Positions 50,749 to 59,690 of a stretch of DNA of 64,000 nt are shown here, one piece after another. The DNA lies in assembly GCF_007858185.1 (NCBI RefSeq), contig NZ_VFES01000010.1, positions 124,001 to 188,000 on the forward strand, in the 5' to 3' direction. The DNA comes from Pseudomonas grimontii (GTDB lineage Bacteria > Pseudomonadota > Gammaproteobacteria > Pseudomonadales > Pseudomonadaceae). Made by a program: the position numbers and the translations under genes. The notes under the pieces are model-generated. The model ran no database searches. It was not told where the DNA came from and was given only the letters and a program-made list of their open reading frames with translations. Within the stretch, counting starts at the first letter, position 1, and every line of letters begins with the position of its first letter.

Positions 50749-51030
50749 ATGGAAATCTCTGGCAGCAGCGCGTTTTACTCGGGGCTGAGCACTATTCAGG
50801 CCGGGCAGAGCCGTGTCGACCAGGCCGCCGGCAGAATTGCCAGCGCCGCGACCACCCAGCCGTCGGACGCACAGAGCGACCGGTTGCAGGCAAATGACCG
50901 CGCCCAGCCGACGAACTCGGCGAGCAATATGGTCGAAATGGCCCAAGGCAAGTTTCAAGTGGAGTTGGGCGCCAAAGTCGCCAAGGCTTCGGATGAAATG
51001 CTCGGTACCCTGATCGACACCTTCGCTTAA
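50749..51030 (+). CDS. Small conserved hypothetical protein (flagellar-rod-like N-terminus)
   Basis: A 93-aa protein beginning MEISGSSAFYSGLSTIQAGQ, with small residues spaced as in the N-termini of flagellar rod/hook proteins, which form coiled coils. A polar Gln/Ala/Asp-rich middle follows, then an amphipathic helix (MVEMAQGKFQVELGAKVAKASDEMLGTLIDTF). There are no other flagellar genes nearby and no signal peptide. A gene of this kind lies between bioD and the PA0506-type dehydrogenase in P. aeruginosa (PA0505 position), so it is a conserved core gene of unknown role. Confidence 0.75.
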   Translation: MEISGSSAFYSGLSTIQAGQSRVDQAAGRIASAATTQPSDAQSDRLQANDRAQPTNSASNMVEMAQGKFQVELGAKVAKASDEMLGTLIDTFA

Positions 51031-51207
51031 TCCCTCTTTCGTATGACCGGCTTCTTCCTGAGGCTGGTCGCCCTGCGTAATCCTTCATTTTCTTCTGAAC
51101 ACCTTGTGGCGTGACGCCGCAGGCCTCCCTATGCCTGCCATTGACCCGCGTCATGACAAACGGTGTCTGGACGACGCTTGACATCCCCAGGTCGTAAACG
51201 TATGTTT

Positions 51208-51221
51208 CAAACACCTGTTTG
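51208..51221. promoter_or_regulatory. PsrA-type operator upstream of the first acyl-CoA dehydrogenase
   Basis: CAAAC-ACCT-GTTTG is a perfect match to the PsrA palindrome (G/C)AAAC-N2-4-GTTT(G/C). PsrA is the fatty-acid-sensing TetR-type regulator of beta-oxidation genes in Pseudomonas, and its P. aeruginosa regulon includes PA0506. The site lies 61 bases before the start codon, in promoter position. Confidence 0.75.
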
Positions 51222-51281
51222 ACCGCCATAACAAATCCACGCGGTTGTTCATTCCAGATACATCAGCAGAGGTTTATCGCT

Positions 51282-53087
51282 ATGCCTGACTACAAGGCCC
51301 CCTTGCGTGATATTCGCTTCGTTCGTGACGAACTGCTCGGCTATGAAGCGCACTATCAGAGCCTGCCGGCTTGCCAGGACGCTACCCCGGACATGGTTGA
51401 CGCCATTCTCGAAGAAGGCGCCAAGTTTTGTGAGCAAGTGCTGGCACCGTTGAACCGCGTGGGTGACATCGAAGGGTGCACCTGGAGTGAGTCTGGCGTT
51501 AAAACCCCTGCTGGTTTCAAAGAAGCCTACAAACAATTCGTCGAAGGTGGCTGGCCAAGCCTGGCCCACGACGTGGAGCACGGTGGCCAAGGCCTGCCGG
51601 AATCCCTGGGCCTGGCCGTGAGCGAAATGGTCGGCGAAGCCAACTGGTCGTGGGGCATGTACCCTGGCCTGTCCCATGGTGCGATGAACACCATTTCCGA
51701 GCACGGTACCCCCGAGCAGCAAGAGGCTTACCTGACCAAGCTGGTATCGGGCGAATGGACCGGCACCATGTGCCTGACCGAGCCACACTGCGGTACCGAC
51801 CTGGGCATGCTGCGCACCAAAGCCGAGCCTCAGGCTGACGGTTCCTACAAAGTTTCCGGCACCAAGATCTTCATCTCGGCCGGTGAACACGACATGGCCG
51901 ACAACATCGTCCACATCGTGCTGGCCCGCCTGCCGGACGCGCCGGCCGGTACCAAAGGCATCTCGCTGTTCATCGTGCCGAAATTCCTGCCTGACGCCGA
52001 TGGTTCGATCGGTGCGCGTAACGCAGTGAGCTGTGGTTCCCTGGAACACAAGATGGGTATCCACGGCAACGCCACGTGCGTGATGAACTTCGACGCGGCC
52101 ACCGGTTTCCTGATCGGCCCGGCGAACAAAGGCCTGAACTGCATGTTCACCTTTATGAACACCGCTCGCCTGGGCACCGCGCTGCAAGGCTTGGCCCACG
52201 CCGAGATCGGCTTCCAGGGCGGCCTGAAATATGCCCGCGATCGCCTGCAGATGCGCTCCCTGACTGGCCCTAAAGCGCCGGAAAAGGCCGCTGACCCGAT
52301 CATCGTGCACCCCGACGTGCGCCGCATGCTGCTGACCATGAAAGCCTTCGCCGAAGGTAACCGTGCGATGGTGTACTTCACCGCCAAGCAAGTGGACATC
52401 GTCAAGTACGGCACCGACGACGAGGCCAAGAAACAGGCCGACGGCCTGCTGGCATTCATGACCCCGATTGCCAAGGCGTTCATGACCGAAGTCGGTTTTG
52501 AATCCGCCAACCACGGCGTGCAGATCTATGGCGGCCACGGCTTCATCGCCGAGTGGGGCATGGAGCAGAACGTTCGCGACAGCCGTATCTCCATGCTGTA
52601 CGAAGGCACCACCGGTATCCAGGCGCTGGACCTGCTCGGCCGTAAAGTGCTGATGACCCAGGGCGAAGCGCTCAAGGGCTTCACCAAGATCGTGCACAAG
52701 TTCTGCCAGGCTAACGAAGGCAACGAAGCGGTCAAAGAGTTCGTGACGCCGCTGGCTGCGCTGAACAAGGAGTGGGGCGATTTGACCATGAAGGTCGGCA
52801 TGGCCGCGATGAAAGACCGTGAAGAAGTGGGCGCCGCCTCGGTGGATTACCTGATGTATTCCGGTTACGCGTGCCTGGCTTACTTCTGGGCCGACATGGC
52901 ACGCCTGGCGGCCGAAAAACTGGCTGCCGGTACCAGCGAAGAAGCGTTCTATACCGCCAAGTTGCAAACCGCGCGGTTCTACTTCCAGCGCATCCTGCCG
53001 CGTACCCGCACTCACGTGGTGACCATGCTGTCGGGCGCCAACAACCTGATGGACATGAAAGAAGAAGACTTCGGCCTGGCTTACTAA
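51282..53087 (+). CDS. Acyl-CoA dehydrogenase (PA0506/FadE1-like)
   Basis: A 601-aa FAD enzyme of the long bacterial acyl-CoA dehydrogenase group carrying out the first step of beta-oxidation. It opens MPDYKAPLRDIRFVRDELL. The core has GMYPGLSHGA, TMCLTEPHCGTDLGMLRTKA, GTKIFISAGEHDM and the C-terminal catalytic-Glu region LYEGTTGIQALDLLGRK. AGAGG lies 9 bases before ATG 51282. A PsrA box lies in its promoter region, predicting induction by long-chain fatty acids. Two close paralogs follow at 54671 and 56563. Electrons pass to ETF. Confidence 0.93.
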   Translation: MPDYKAPLRDIRFVRDELLGYEAHYQSLPACQDATPDMVDAILEEGAKFCEQVLAPLNRVGDIEGCTWSESGVKTPAGFKEAYKQFVEGGWPSLAHDVEHGGQGLPESLGLAVSEMVGEANWSWGMYPGLSHGAMNTISEHGTPEQQEAYLTKLVSGEWTGTMCLTEPHCGTDLGMLRTKAEPQADGSYKVSGTKIFISAGEHDMADNIVHIVLARLPDAPAGTKGISLFIVPKFLPDADGSIGARNAVSCGSLEHKMGIHGNATCVMNFDAATGFLIGPANKGLNCMFTFMNTARLGTALQGLAHAEIGFQGGLKYARDRLQMRSLTGPKAPEKAADPIIVHPDVRRMLLTMKAFAEGNRAMVYFTAKQVDIVKYGTDDEAKKQADGLLAFMTPIAKAFMTEVGFESANHGVQIYGGHGFIAEWGMEQNVRDSRISMLYEGTTGIQALDLLGRKVLMTQGEALKGFTKIVHKFCQANEGNEAVKEFVTPLAALNKEWGDLTMKVGMAAMKDREEVGAASVDYLMYSGYACLAYFWADMARLAAEKLAAGTSEEAFYTAKLQTARFYFQRILPRTRTHVVTMLSGANNLMDMKEEDFGLAY

Positions 53088-53107
53088 GCCTTACCGGGTT
53101 CATCTGA

Positions 53108-53140
53108 AACCGTCGCTTCCCTTGGGAGCGGCGGTTTTTT
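53108..53140 (+). terminator. Rho-independent terminator after the first acyl-CoA dehydrogenase gene
   Basis: AACCGTCGCT, short loop, AGCGGCGGTT and then TTTTTATT. It begins about 20 bases after the stop and separates this gene from the GGDEF gene. Confidence 0.88.
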
Positions 53141-53290
53141 ATTGGGGGATAAAAAACACAGTACAGCGCTCAGGGATTGCCTCCGGCTGCCGTTACAGTG
53201 ATGGCGATGTGATACACGACGGGCAGGTTGTGCTTAACTGTCCGCATCAAGGCACAGTGCCATTACTTTTTTGCGGGTCGGAGTTTACCC

Positions 53291-54580
53291 TTGTCACGCG
53301 TGTCTGCTTTACGTTTCAGTCACTTTCTCCCTTCGTTGCTGCTGTTACTGGCCGGGCTCTCGGCTGCGTACGTCAAGGACCTCAGCGTCTTCTTCACTTC
53401 ACTGTTCAATGTATTGCCGACCCTGGTGCTGTTGCTGGGCGGTTCGTACTGCGCGGTGTATCGCCGTCAGCGTGAATTGTTCCTGATGATCACGGTGTAC
53501 ATCGCCTATTTCCTGCTCGATACCCAGACTGACTTCTACCGCGACAATGGCCGCGTGCGCGAAGACGCGGCCGTGGTGTTTCACCTGTGTTGCCTGTTAT
53601 TGCCGCTGCTGTTCAGCGTCTACGCGCTGTGGCAGGAGAAGACCCACCTGTTCCGCGACTTCGTCGCCCGTTGTGCGGTGCTGCTGGCAATCGGCAGCGT
53701 GGCGCTGGCGCTGGAGCAAAGTTATCCCCAGGCACTCCTGAACTGGCTGGCGGAGATCCGCTGGCCCGCCCTGCATGGGACCTGGATGAGCCTGATCCAG
53801 CTGTCGTACCCGATGTTCCTGGTCGGCTTCCTCGCCCTGGCGGCGCAATACTGGTACCAGCCGCGCCCGCTGCATGCCGCGCAACTGGTGGGCTTGCTGG
53901 GGTTGTTCTGGATGTTGCCGCAGACCTTCATCCTGCCGTTTACGCTGAATATCATGTGCAGCCAGGTCATGCTGATGATCGCCGCCGGCGTGGCTCACGA
54001 GGCCTATCAAATGGCGTTCCGCGACGAACTGACCGGCCTGCCGGGGCGCCGTGCCCTGAATGAACGCATGCAGCGGCTGGGGCGCAACTATGTGCTGGCG
54101 ATGACCGACGTCGATCACTTCAAGCGCTTCAATGACACCCATGGTCACGATGTGGGCGACCAGGTGCTGCGCCTGGTGGCGAGCAAGCTGTCCAAGGTCA
54201 ATGGTGGTGGGCGTGCCTATCGCTACGGCGGTGAAGAATTCGCCGTGGTGTTTGCCGGCAAGACCCTGGATGAGTGCATGCCGCACCTGGAGGAAATCCG
54301 CGAGATCGTCGCCAACTACGACATCAAGCTGCGCAACTCGGACCGGCCCCAGGATGATCAACAAGGCCGTCAACGCCGGGCGGGCAGCGGCGCGTCGAGT
54401 GTGTCGGTGACGGTCAGCATCGGCGTGGCCGAACGCCAGATCGACCAGCGCACGCCTGAAGAAGTGCTCAAGTCCGCCGACCAGGCGCTGTACGCCGCCA
54501 AGGGCGCGGGGCGTAACTGTGTGATCGCGTCCGGACAAACCCGCCGTGGCGCGGTGCGTATGCAGGGCGCTGCCGGTTGA
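53291..54580 (+). CDS. Membrane-bound diguanylate cyclase (GGDEF)
   Basis: A 429-aa protein with about seven N-terminal helices (residues 10-255, 7TM-like) followed by a GGDEF domain: FRDELTGLPGRRALNERM, MTDVDHFKRFNDTHGHDVGDQVL and the active-site loop YRYGGEEFAVVF. GGEEF is catalytically competent. The inhibitory RxxD site normally just upstream is absent (KVNGGGRAYRYGGEEF). A Gln/Arg-rich insert near 360-370 is unusual. TTG 53291 is proposed as start, with GGAG 7-8 bases upstream; an ATG at 53228 would add 21 residues without a ribosome site. It should make c-di-GMP. Confidence 0.83.
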   Translation: MSRVSALRFSHFLPSLLLLLAGLSAAYVKDLSVFFTSLFNVLPTLVLLLGGSYCAVYRRQRELFLMITVYIAYFLLDTQTDFYRDNGRVREDAAVVFHLCCLLLPLLFSVYALWQEKTHLFRDFVARCAVLLAIGSVALALEQSYPQALLNWLAEIRWPALHGTWMSLIQLSYPMFLVGFLALAAQYWYQPRPLHAAQLVGLLGLFWMLPQTFILPFTLNIMCSQVMLMIAAGVAHEAYQMAFRDELTGLPGRRALNERMQRLGRNYVLAMTDVDHFKRFNDTHGHDVGDQVLRLVASKLSKVNGGGRAYRYGGEEFAVVFAGKTLDECMPHLEEIREIVANYDIKLRNSDRPQDDQQGRQRRAGSGASSVSVTVSIGVAERQIDQRTPEEVLKSADQALYAAKGAGRNCVIASGQTRRGAVRMQGAAG

Positions 54581-54670
54581 GTGATGGCGGTGTATTCAGC
54601 GGTTCTACAATGATTGTCCGGGGCACTGGCCGGCAGTAGGTTAAAAGAATCTGCTGCCGGAGACATCGCC

Positions 54671-56440
54671 ATGCCTGAGTACAAAGCTCCCCTGCGCGAC
54701 ATGCGCTTTCTGATCGACAACGTGTTTGATTTCCACGGCCACTACGCTGCCCTGGGCGCCACGGACGCCAGCCCGGACATGGTCAATGCAATCCTCGAAG
54801 AAGGCGCGAAATTCTGCGAGAACGTGCTTTCGCCACTCAACCGCAGTGGTGATGAAGAGGGCTGCCATTTCGACAATGGCGTGGTGACCACACCCAAGGG
54901 TTTCAAGGAAGCCTTCGCCCAGTACGTCGAAGGTGGTTGGCACGGCGTGGCGGCGGACCCGGCCTACGGTGGCCAGGGCCTGCCGCAATCGTTGGGCCTG
55001 GTGCTCAGCGAGATGATCGGCTCCAGCAACACCTCGTGGGGCATGTATCCGGGCCTGACCCACGGGGCGATGTCGGCGATTCACGCCCACGGCACCGAAG
55101 AGCAGAAGGCCACGTTCCTGAGCAAACTCACCGCAGGCGAATGGACCGGCACCATGTGCCTGACCGAAGCCCATTGCGGCACTGACCTGGGCCTGATCAA
55201 GACCCGCGCCGTGCCCCAGGCGGATGGCAGCTATGCGATCACCGGGAGCAAGATCTTCATCTCGGCCGGTGAGCACGACATGAGCGCCAATATCATCCAC
55301 CTGGTGCTGGCCAAGCTGCCGGATGCGCCGGCGGGCACCAAGGGTATCTCGTTGTTTATCGTGCCCAAGTTCCATGCGGATTCGGCTGAGCGCAACGCGG
55401 TGCACTGCGGCTCTATCGAGCACAAGATGGGCATCAAGGCCTCGGCCACCTGCGTACTCAACTTCGACGGCGCCAAGGGCTTTTTGATTGGCGAAGCGAA
55501 CAAAGGCCTCAACTGCATGTTCACCATGATGAACCACGCCCGTCTGGGCACCGGCATGCAGGGCCTGTGCAATGGCGAGGCGAGCTTCCAGGGCGCGATC
55601 AAATACGCCAACGATCGCCTGCAAATGCGCGCGCTGACCGGCGCCAAAGCGCCGGAGAAAGCCGCTGACCCGATCATCGTGCATCCCGATGTGCGCCGTA
55701 TGCTGCTGACCATGAAAGCCTTCAACGAAGGCAACCGCGCACTGACCTATTTCACTGCGCAGTTGCTCGACACCGCGCACCTGAGCAGCGACGCCGGCCA
55801 GCGCCAGGAGGCCGAAGACCTGTTGGCGTTCCTCACTCCCATCTGCAAAGCCTTTATGACCGACACCGGGCTGGAGGTGACCAACCACGGCATGCAGATA
55901 TTCGGCGGGCATGGCTACATTCGTGAGTGGGGCATGGAGCAACTGGCGCGCGATGCGCGGATTGCGCCGATCTATGAAGGCACCAATGGCATCCAGGCCC
56001 TCGACCTGCTGGGCCGCAAGGTGCTGGGCAGCCAGGGCAAGCTGTTGCGCGGCTTTACCAAAATTGTGCATAAGTTTTGCGCGGCAAATGCCGAACATGC
56101 ACAGCTCAAGGGCTATGTGGCGCAGCTCAATCAACTGAATCAGGAATGGGGCGAGCTGACCACCCGGGTCGGTATGGCCGCGATGAAAAACCCTGATGAG
56201 GTGGGCGCAGCGGCTGTGGATTACTTGATGTACAGCGGTTACATCATCCTCGCCTATCTGTGGCTGCGGATGGCTATTGCAGCGCTGGCGCACGATGACA
56301 CTGAGTTTGCCAAGGCCAAGCTGGCGACCTGCGACTTCTACTTCAAGCGCCTGCTGCCACGTACCGCAACCCATCGCGCCGCCGTGGAAGCGGGCAGCGA
56401 ATGCCTGATGAGTCTGCCCGCGGAGTCGTTTGCGCTGTGA
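54671..56440 (+). CDS. Acyl-CoA dehydrogenase (PA0507-like)
   Basis: A 589-aa paralog of the 51282 gene, beginning MPEYKAPLRDMRFLIDNVF. Shared elements are GMYPGLTHGAMSAIHAHGTEEQK, TMCLTEAHCGTDLGLIKTRA, GSKIFISAGEHDMSANIIHLVLAKLPDAPAGTKG and the catalytic-Glu segment IYEGTNGIQALDLLGRKVLG. It is cytoplasmic and FAD-dependent, with a distinct chain-length preference likely. It starts 90 bases after the GGDEF gene and may share its transcript. No PsrA box was found directly upstream. Confidence 0.92.
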   Translation: MPEYKAPLRDMRFLIDNVFDFHGHYAALGATDASPDMVNAILEEGAKFCENVLSPLNRSGDEEGCHFDNGVVTTPKGFKEAFAQYVEGGWHGVAADPAYGGQGLPQSLGLVLSEMIGSSNTSWGMYPGLTHGAMSAIHAHGTEEQKATFLSKLTAGEWTGTMCLTEAHCGTDLGLIKTRAVPQADGSYAITGSKIFISAGEHDMSANIIHLVLAKLPDAPAGTKGISLFIVPKFHADSAERNAVHCGSIEHKMGIKASATCVLNFDGAKGFLIGEANKGLNCMFTMMNHARLGTGMQGLCNGEASFQGAIKYANDRLQMRALTGAKAPEKAADPIIVHPDVRRMLLTMKAFNEGNRALTYFTAQLLDTAHLSSDAGQRQEAEDLLAFLTPICKAFMTDTGLEVTNHGMQIFGGHGYIREWGMEQLARDARIAPIYEGTNGIQALDLLGRKVLGSQGKLLRGFTKIVHKFCAANAEHAQLKGYVAQLNQLNQEWGELTTRVGMAAMKNPDEVGAAAVDYLMYSGYIILAYLWLRMAIAALAHDDTEFAKAKLATCDFYFKRLLPRTATHRAAVEAGSECLMSLPAESFAL

Positions 56441-56562
56441 TGACTTAAAAATACCAGTCGGTCACAAGTGGACCCTATGTGTCTGAAAAGTTGTTCGGGT
56501 ACACTCGGAGCCTGTAAAACCGATCCCATCGAATCACTTTTCACGTTCTTACGAGGTTTGCC

Positions 56563-58341
56563 ATGGCTGATTACAAAGCGCCGCTGCGTGATATGCGCTT
56601 CGTCCTCAACGAAGTCTTTGAGGTCGCCACCACTTGGGCCCAATTGCCGGCATTGGCAGACACCGTTGACGCCGAAACCGTAGAGGCCATCCTCGAAGAA
56701 GCCGGCAAGGTCACCGCCAAATCCATCGCCCCGCTCAGTCGCGGTGGCGATGAGCAGGGCTGCCGCTGGGATAACACGGCGGTGTTTACTCCAGATGGTT
56801 ATCCACAGGCCTACAAAACCTACGCTGAAGGTGGCTGGGTCGGCGTAGGCGGTGATCCCGTGTTTGGCGGCATGGGCATGCCCAAGTCGGTATCGGCCCA
56901 GGTTGAAGAGATGATCAACTCGTCGAGCCTGGCGTTCGGCCTGTACCCGATGCTGACCTCCGGTGCCTGCGTGTCGATCAACACTCACGCCAGCGAAGAG
57001 CTCAAGGCCACCTATCTGCCGAAGATGTACTCCGGTGAGTGGGCCGGCTCCATGTGCCTGACGGAAGCGCACGCTGGTACCGACCTGGGGATTATCCGCA
57101 CCAAGGCCGAGCCGCATGTAGACGGTTCCTACACGATCAGCGGGACCAAGATCTTTATCACTGGCGGTGAACACGACCTCACCGAGAACATCATTCACTT
57201 GGTGCTGGCCAAGTTGCCGGACGCACCGGCCGGTCCCAAGGGCATTTCGCTGTTCCTGGTGCCGAAGTTCATGGTTAACGCCGACGGCAGCCTGGGCGCG
57301 CGCAACCCGGTGAGCTGTGGCTCCATCGAACACAAGATGGGTATCCAGGCGTCCGCCACCTGCGTAATGAACTTCGACGAAGCCGTGGGCTACCTGGTGG
57401 GCGAGCCCAACCGTGGGTTGGCGGCGATGTTCACCATGATGAACTACGAGCGTCTTGGCGTCGGTATCCAGGGCCTGGCGTCCGGCGAGCGTTCCTACCA
57501 GAACGCTATTGAATATGCCCGCGATCGCCTGCAAAGCCGTTCGCCGACCGGTGCCCAGGCCAAAGACAAAGTGGCCGACCCGATCATTGTCCACCCCGAC
57601 GTGCGCCGTATGCTGCTGACCATGAAAGCCGCGAACGAAGGCGGTCGCGCGTTCTCCACCTATGTGGCGACGCAGCTGGACATCGCCAAGTTCAGTGAAG
57701 ATGCCGCTGCCCGCGAGCGTGCCGATAACCTGGTGGCATTGTTGACGCCGGTCGCCAAGGCGTTCCTCACCGACCTGGGCCTGGAAACCACCGTGCTCGG
57801 CCAGCAAGTGTTTGGCGGCCACGGTTACATTCGTGAGTGGGGCCAGGAGCAACTGGTGCGTGATGTACGCATCACCCAGATCTATGAAGGCACCAACGGC
57901 ATTCAGGCACTGGACTTGATGGGGCGCAAGATCGTCGGCAGCGGCGGTGCGTTCTACACCTTGTTCGCCGACGAGATCCGCCAGTTCATCGCCTCGGCGG
58001 GTCCCGAACTGGCTGAGTTCACCCAACCGCTGAGCACGGCGGTGGATAACCTGGACGAGTTGACCGCCTGGGTCCTGGATCGCGCCAAGACCAACCCGAA
58101 CGAGATCGGCGCAGCCTCGGTGGAGTATTTGCATGCATTTGGATACATGGCCTACGCCTACATGTGGGCGCGTATGGCCAAGGCCGCGTTGGGCAAAGAG
58201 ACTGAGGAAGACTTCTACGCCAGCAAGCTAGGCACCGCGCGCTTCTACTTTGCGCGGCTGTTGCCACGTATTCACTCGCTGAGTGCGTCGGTAAAAGCCG
58301 GTAGCGAGTCACTGTTTTTGCTGGATGAGGCACTGTTCTAA
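56563..58341 (+). CDS. Acyl-CoA dehydrogenase (PA0508/FadE2-like)
   Basis: A 592-aa third paralog, beginning MADYKAPLRDMRFVLNEVFE. It keeps SMCLTEAHAGTDLGIIRTKAEP, GTKIFITGGEHDL, EHKMGIQASATCVMNFD and IYEGTNGIQALDLMGRK with the catalytic Glu. It is more divergent from the other two (GLYPMLTSGACVSINTH instead of GMYPGLTHGA), consistent with a different acyl chain range; the P. aeruginosa counterpart is described as acting on shorter chains than PA0506. ACGAGG precedes the ATG. The rsmY-like locus starts 14 bases after its stop. Confidence 0.93.
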   Translation: MADYKAPLRDMRFVLNEVFEVATTWAQLPALADTVDAETVEAILEEAGKVTAKSIAPLSRGGDEQGCRWDNTAVFTPDGYPQAYKTYAEGGWVGVGGDPVFGGMGMPKSVSAQVEEMINSSSLAFGLYPMLTSGACVSINTHASEELKATYLPKMYSGEWAGSMCLTEAHAGTDLGIIRTKAEPHVDGSYTISGTKIFITGGEHDLTENIIHLVLAKLPDAPAGPKGISLFLVPKFMVNADGSLGARNPVSCGSIEHKMGIQASATCVMNFDEAVGYLVGEPNRGLAAMFTMMNYERLGVGIQGLASGERSYQNAIEYARDRLQSRSPTGAQAKDKVADPIIVHPDVRRMLLTMKAANEGGRAFSTYVATQLDIAKFSEDAAARERADNLVALLTPVAKAFLTDLGLETTVLGQQVFGGHGYIREWGQEQLVRDVRITQIYEGTNGIQALDLMGRKIVGSGGAFYTLFADEIRQFIASAGPELAEFTQPLSTAVDNLDELTAWVLDRAKTNPNEIGAASVEYLHAFGYMAYAYMWARMAKAALGKETEEDFYASKLGTARFYFARLLPRIHSLSASVKAGSESLFLLDEALF

Positions 58342-58355
58342 GGGCTTGGAGGGCG

Positions 58356-58373
58356 TGTAAGCATTCTCTTACA
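58356..58373 (+). promoter_or_regulatory. GacA upstream activating sequence of the Rsm sRNA
   Basis: TGTAAGCATTCTCTTACA exactly fits the GacA-binding pattern TGTAAG-N6-CTTACA found upstream of rsmX/Y/Z genes. Its centre is about 66 bases before the predicted sRNA start, with a -10-like TAATCT at 58419-58424. It places the sRNA under the GacS/GacA two-component system. Confidence 0.9.
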
Positions 58374-58429
58374 TGACGTACTGCTAATCGTCCTCTATCG
58401 CCAAATTGGATCCACAGATAATCTACTTC

Positions 58430-58555
58430 ACATGGACGTCGCGCAGGAAGCGCAAAGCAACAACACGGACACGTAGGATTCTGCCAGGATGGCGGAGTGA
58501 AATGGATGTCAGGGAAACAGTCTGCAAAGCCCCGCTTCGGCGGGGTTTTCTTTTG
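58430..58555 (+). ncRNA. rsmY: RsmY-type regulatory sRNA sequestering RsmA/RsmE
   Basis: A transcript of about 120-125 nt with eight GGA motifs (58434, 58446, 58467, 58476, 58487, 58494, 58505, 58514), several displayed in hairpin loops such as GCGC-AGGA-GCGC. These bind CsrA-family proteins and relieve translational repression. It ends in the terminator GCCCCGC-TTCG-GCGGGGT plus TTTTCTTTT (58529-58555). The GacA box and the order sRNA, LysR gene, class III aminotransferase fit rsmY of pseudomonads. RsmX is the alternative. The 5' end is predicted, not observed. Confidence 0.82.
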
Positions 58556-58581
58556 CCTGCGAAAAAGTCAGTCCCTGAGTT

Positions 58582-59481
58582 TCAGGCCAGGGCCGGCGGC
58601 GCATTCATCACGTCTTCCAGCAACGTGCGCAACAGGGCCACCGTCGCCTGTTGGCGCTGCACATCGCGACAGACCAGCCCGACTTTCAGCGGCACCCTCG
58701 GTTCGCTCAAGGGTTTCCACAGCAGCATTTGACTGTTGTGCTCATCCTGAGAGCGCCCCGGCAGCACCGTTGCCAATTGGGTGTTAGGCAAGCTGTCGAG
58801 AATCCCCACCATGGTATTGAGCTCCGCCTGAACCTGAGGCCGTCGCCCAAGGTTTGCGAGCTGGCCTTGCCAGATCTGCCTGACTTGAAACTCCTCCCCC
58901 AACAGCAACATCGGCAACTCGGCGGCCTGTTTCAGCGAGACTTTCTTGAATTCGCGCAGCGGATGATCTTCGGGGATAACCACCTTCAGCTCATCCTCAT
59001 ACAGCAACACACCGTGCAGCCCCGGCTGGCGTGGCGGCAGGTAGCTGATGCCGATGTCCAGCGAGCCGTTAAGCAACCGCCGTTCAATCTCAAGCCCGGT
59101 CAATTCGTAGATCTGCACCACGAGGTGCGGCTGGGCCTTGCGCACGCGCTCCAACATTTGCGGGACCAGGCTGGTGTGCACGGTTTGCAGTACGCCGATG
59201 GCCAGGGTGCGCATGGCCTGGCCCTTGAAGTTACGCAAGGCTTCGACGGCTTGCTGCATGCCGTCGATCAGCGGCAAGGCGTGGTTGTACAACGTATGGG
59301 CGGCCAGGGTGGGCAGCAGGCGTTTGCTGCTGCGTTCAAACAGGCTCACATCGAGGTTCTGCTCCAACTGGCGGATCTGTTGTGACAGCGCCGGCTGGGA
59401 GATCGACAGGCGTTCAGCGGCACGGCCCACATGGCCTTCTTCGTACACCGCGACGAAATAACGCAGTTGCTTAAAATCCAT
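58582..59481 (-). CDS. LysR-family transcriptional regulator
   Basis: A 299-aa regulator. The N-terminal helix-turn-helix is MDFKQLRYFVAVYEEGHVGRAAERLSISQPALSQQIRQLEQNLDVSLFER. The effector domain begins near residue 92 (TLAIGVLQTVHTSLVPQML) and has the ISYLPPRQPGLHG and LYEDELKVVIPEDHPL segments of the CynR/BenM-like group. It is divergent from the aminotransferase gene and may control it through the 209-base gap. Its 3' end faces the rsmY terminator. The inducer is unknown. Confidence 0.9.
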   Translation of the reverse strand: MDFKQLRYFVAVYEEGHVGRAAERLSISQPALSQQIRQLEQNLDVSLFERSSKRLLPTLAAHTLYNHALPLIDGMQQAVEALRNFKGQAMRTLAIGVLQTVHTSLVPQMLERVRKAQPHLVVQIYELTGLEIERRLLNGSLDIGISYLPPRQPGLHGVLLYEDELKVVIPEDHPLREFKKVSLKQAAELPMLLLGEEFQVRQIWQGQLANLGRRPQVQAELNTMVGILDSLPNTQLATVLPGRSQDEHNSQMLLWKPLSEPRVPLKVGLVCRDVQRQQATVALLRTLLEDVMNAPPALA

Positions 59482-59532
59482 AAGGTTTACTTATCGAAAA
59501 AGCTGGAAAATCGAAATGGCCGTTGGCCCCCG

Positions 59533-59552
59533 AGGCGCCTAGTCTAGCGCCT
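59533..59552. promoter_or_regulatory. Palindrome in the LysR-aminotransferase divergent region
   Basis: AGGCGC-CTAGTCTA-GCGCCT lies 52 bases upstream of the LysR start. It could be an operator for the LysR protein or another regulator; it has no T tract and is unlikely to be a terminator. Confidence 0.35.
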
Positions 59553-59690
59553 ATTCGCAGGGCTTACAGGGCCGGATCGGGCAATGAACAGCGTTTATGT
59601 TGATGGCGTTTACATAGGCAAGGCAACACACGAGCAGACAGCGATTGCAGGAAAACCCCACCAAGGCCCGGTTGCCATCGGGGGCAAGCT

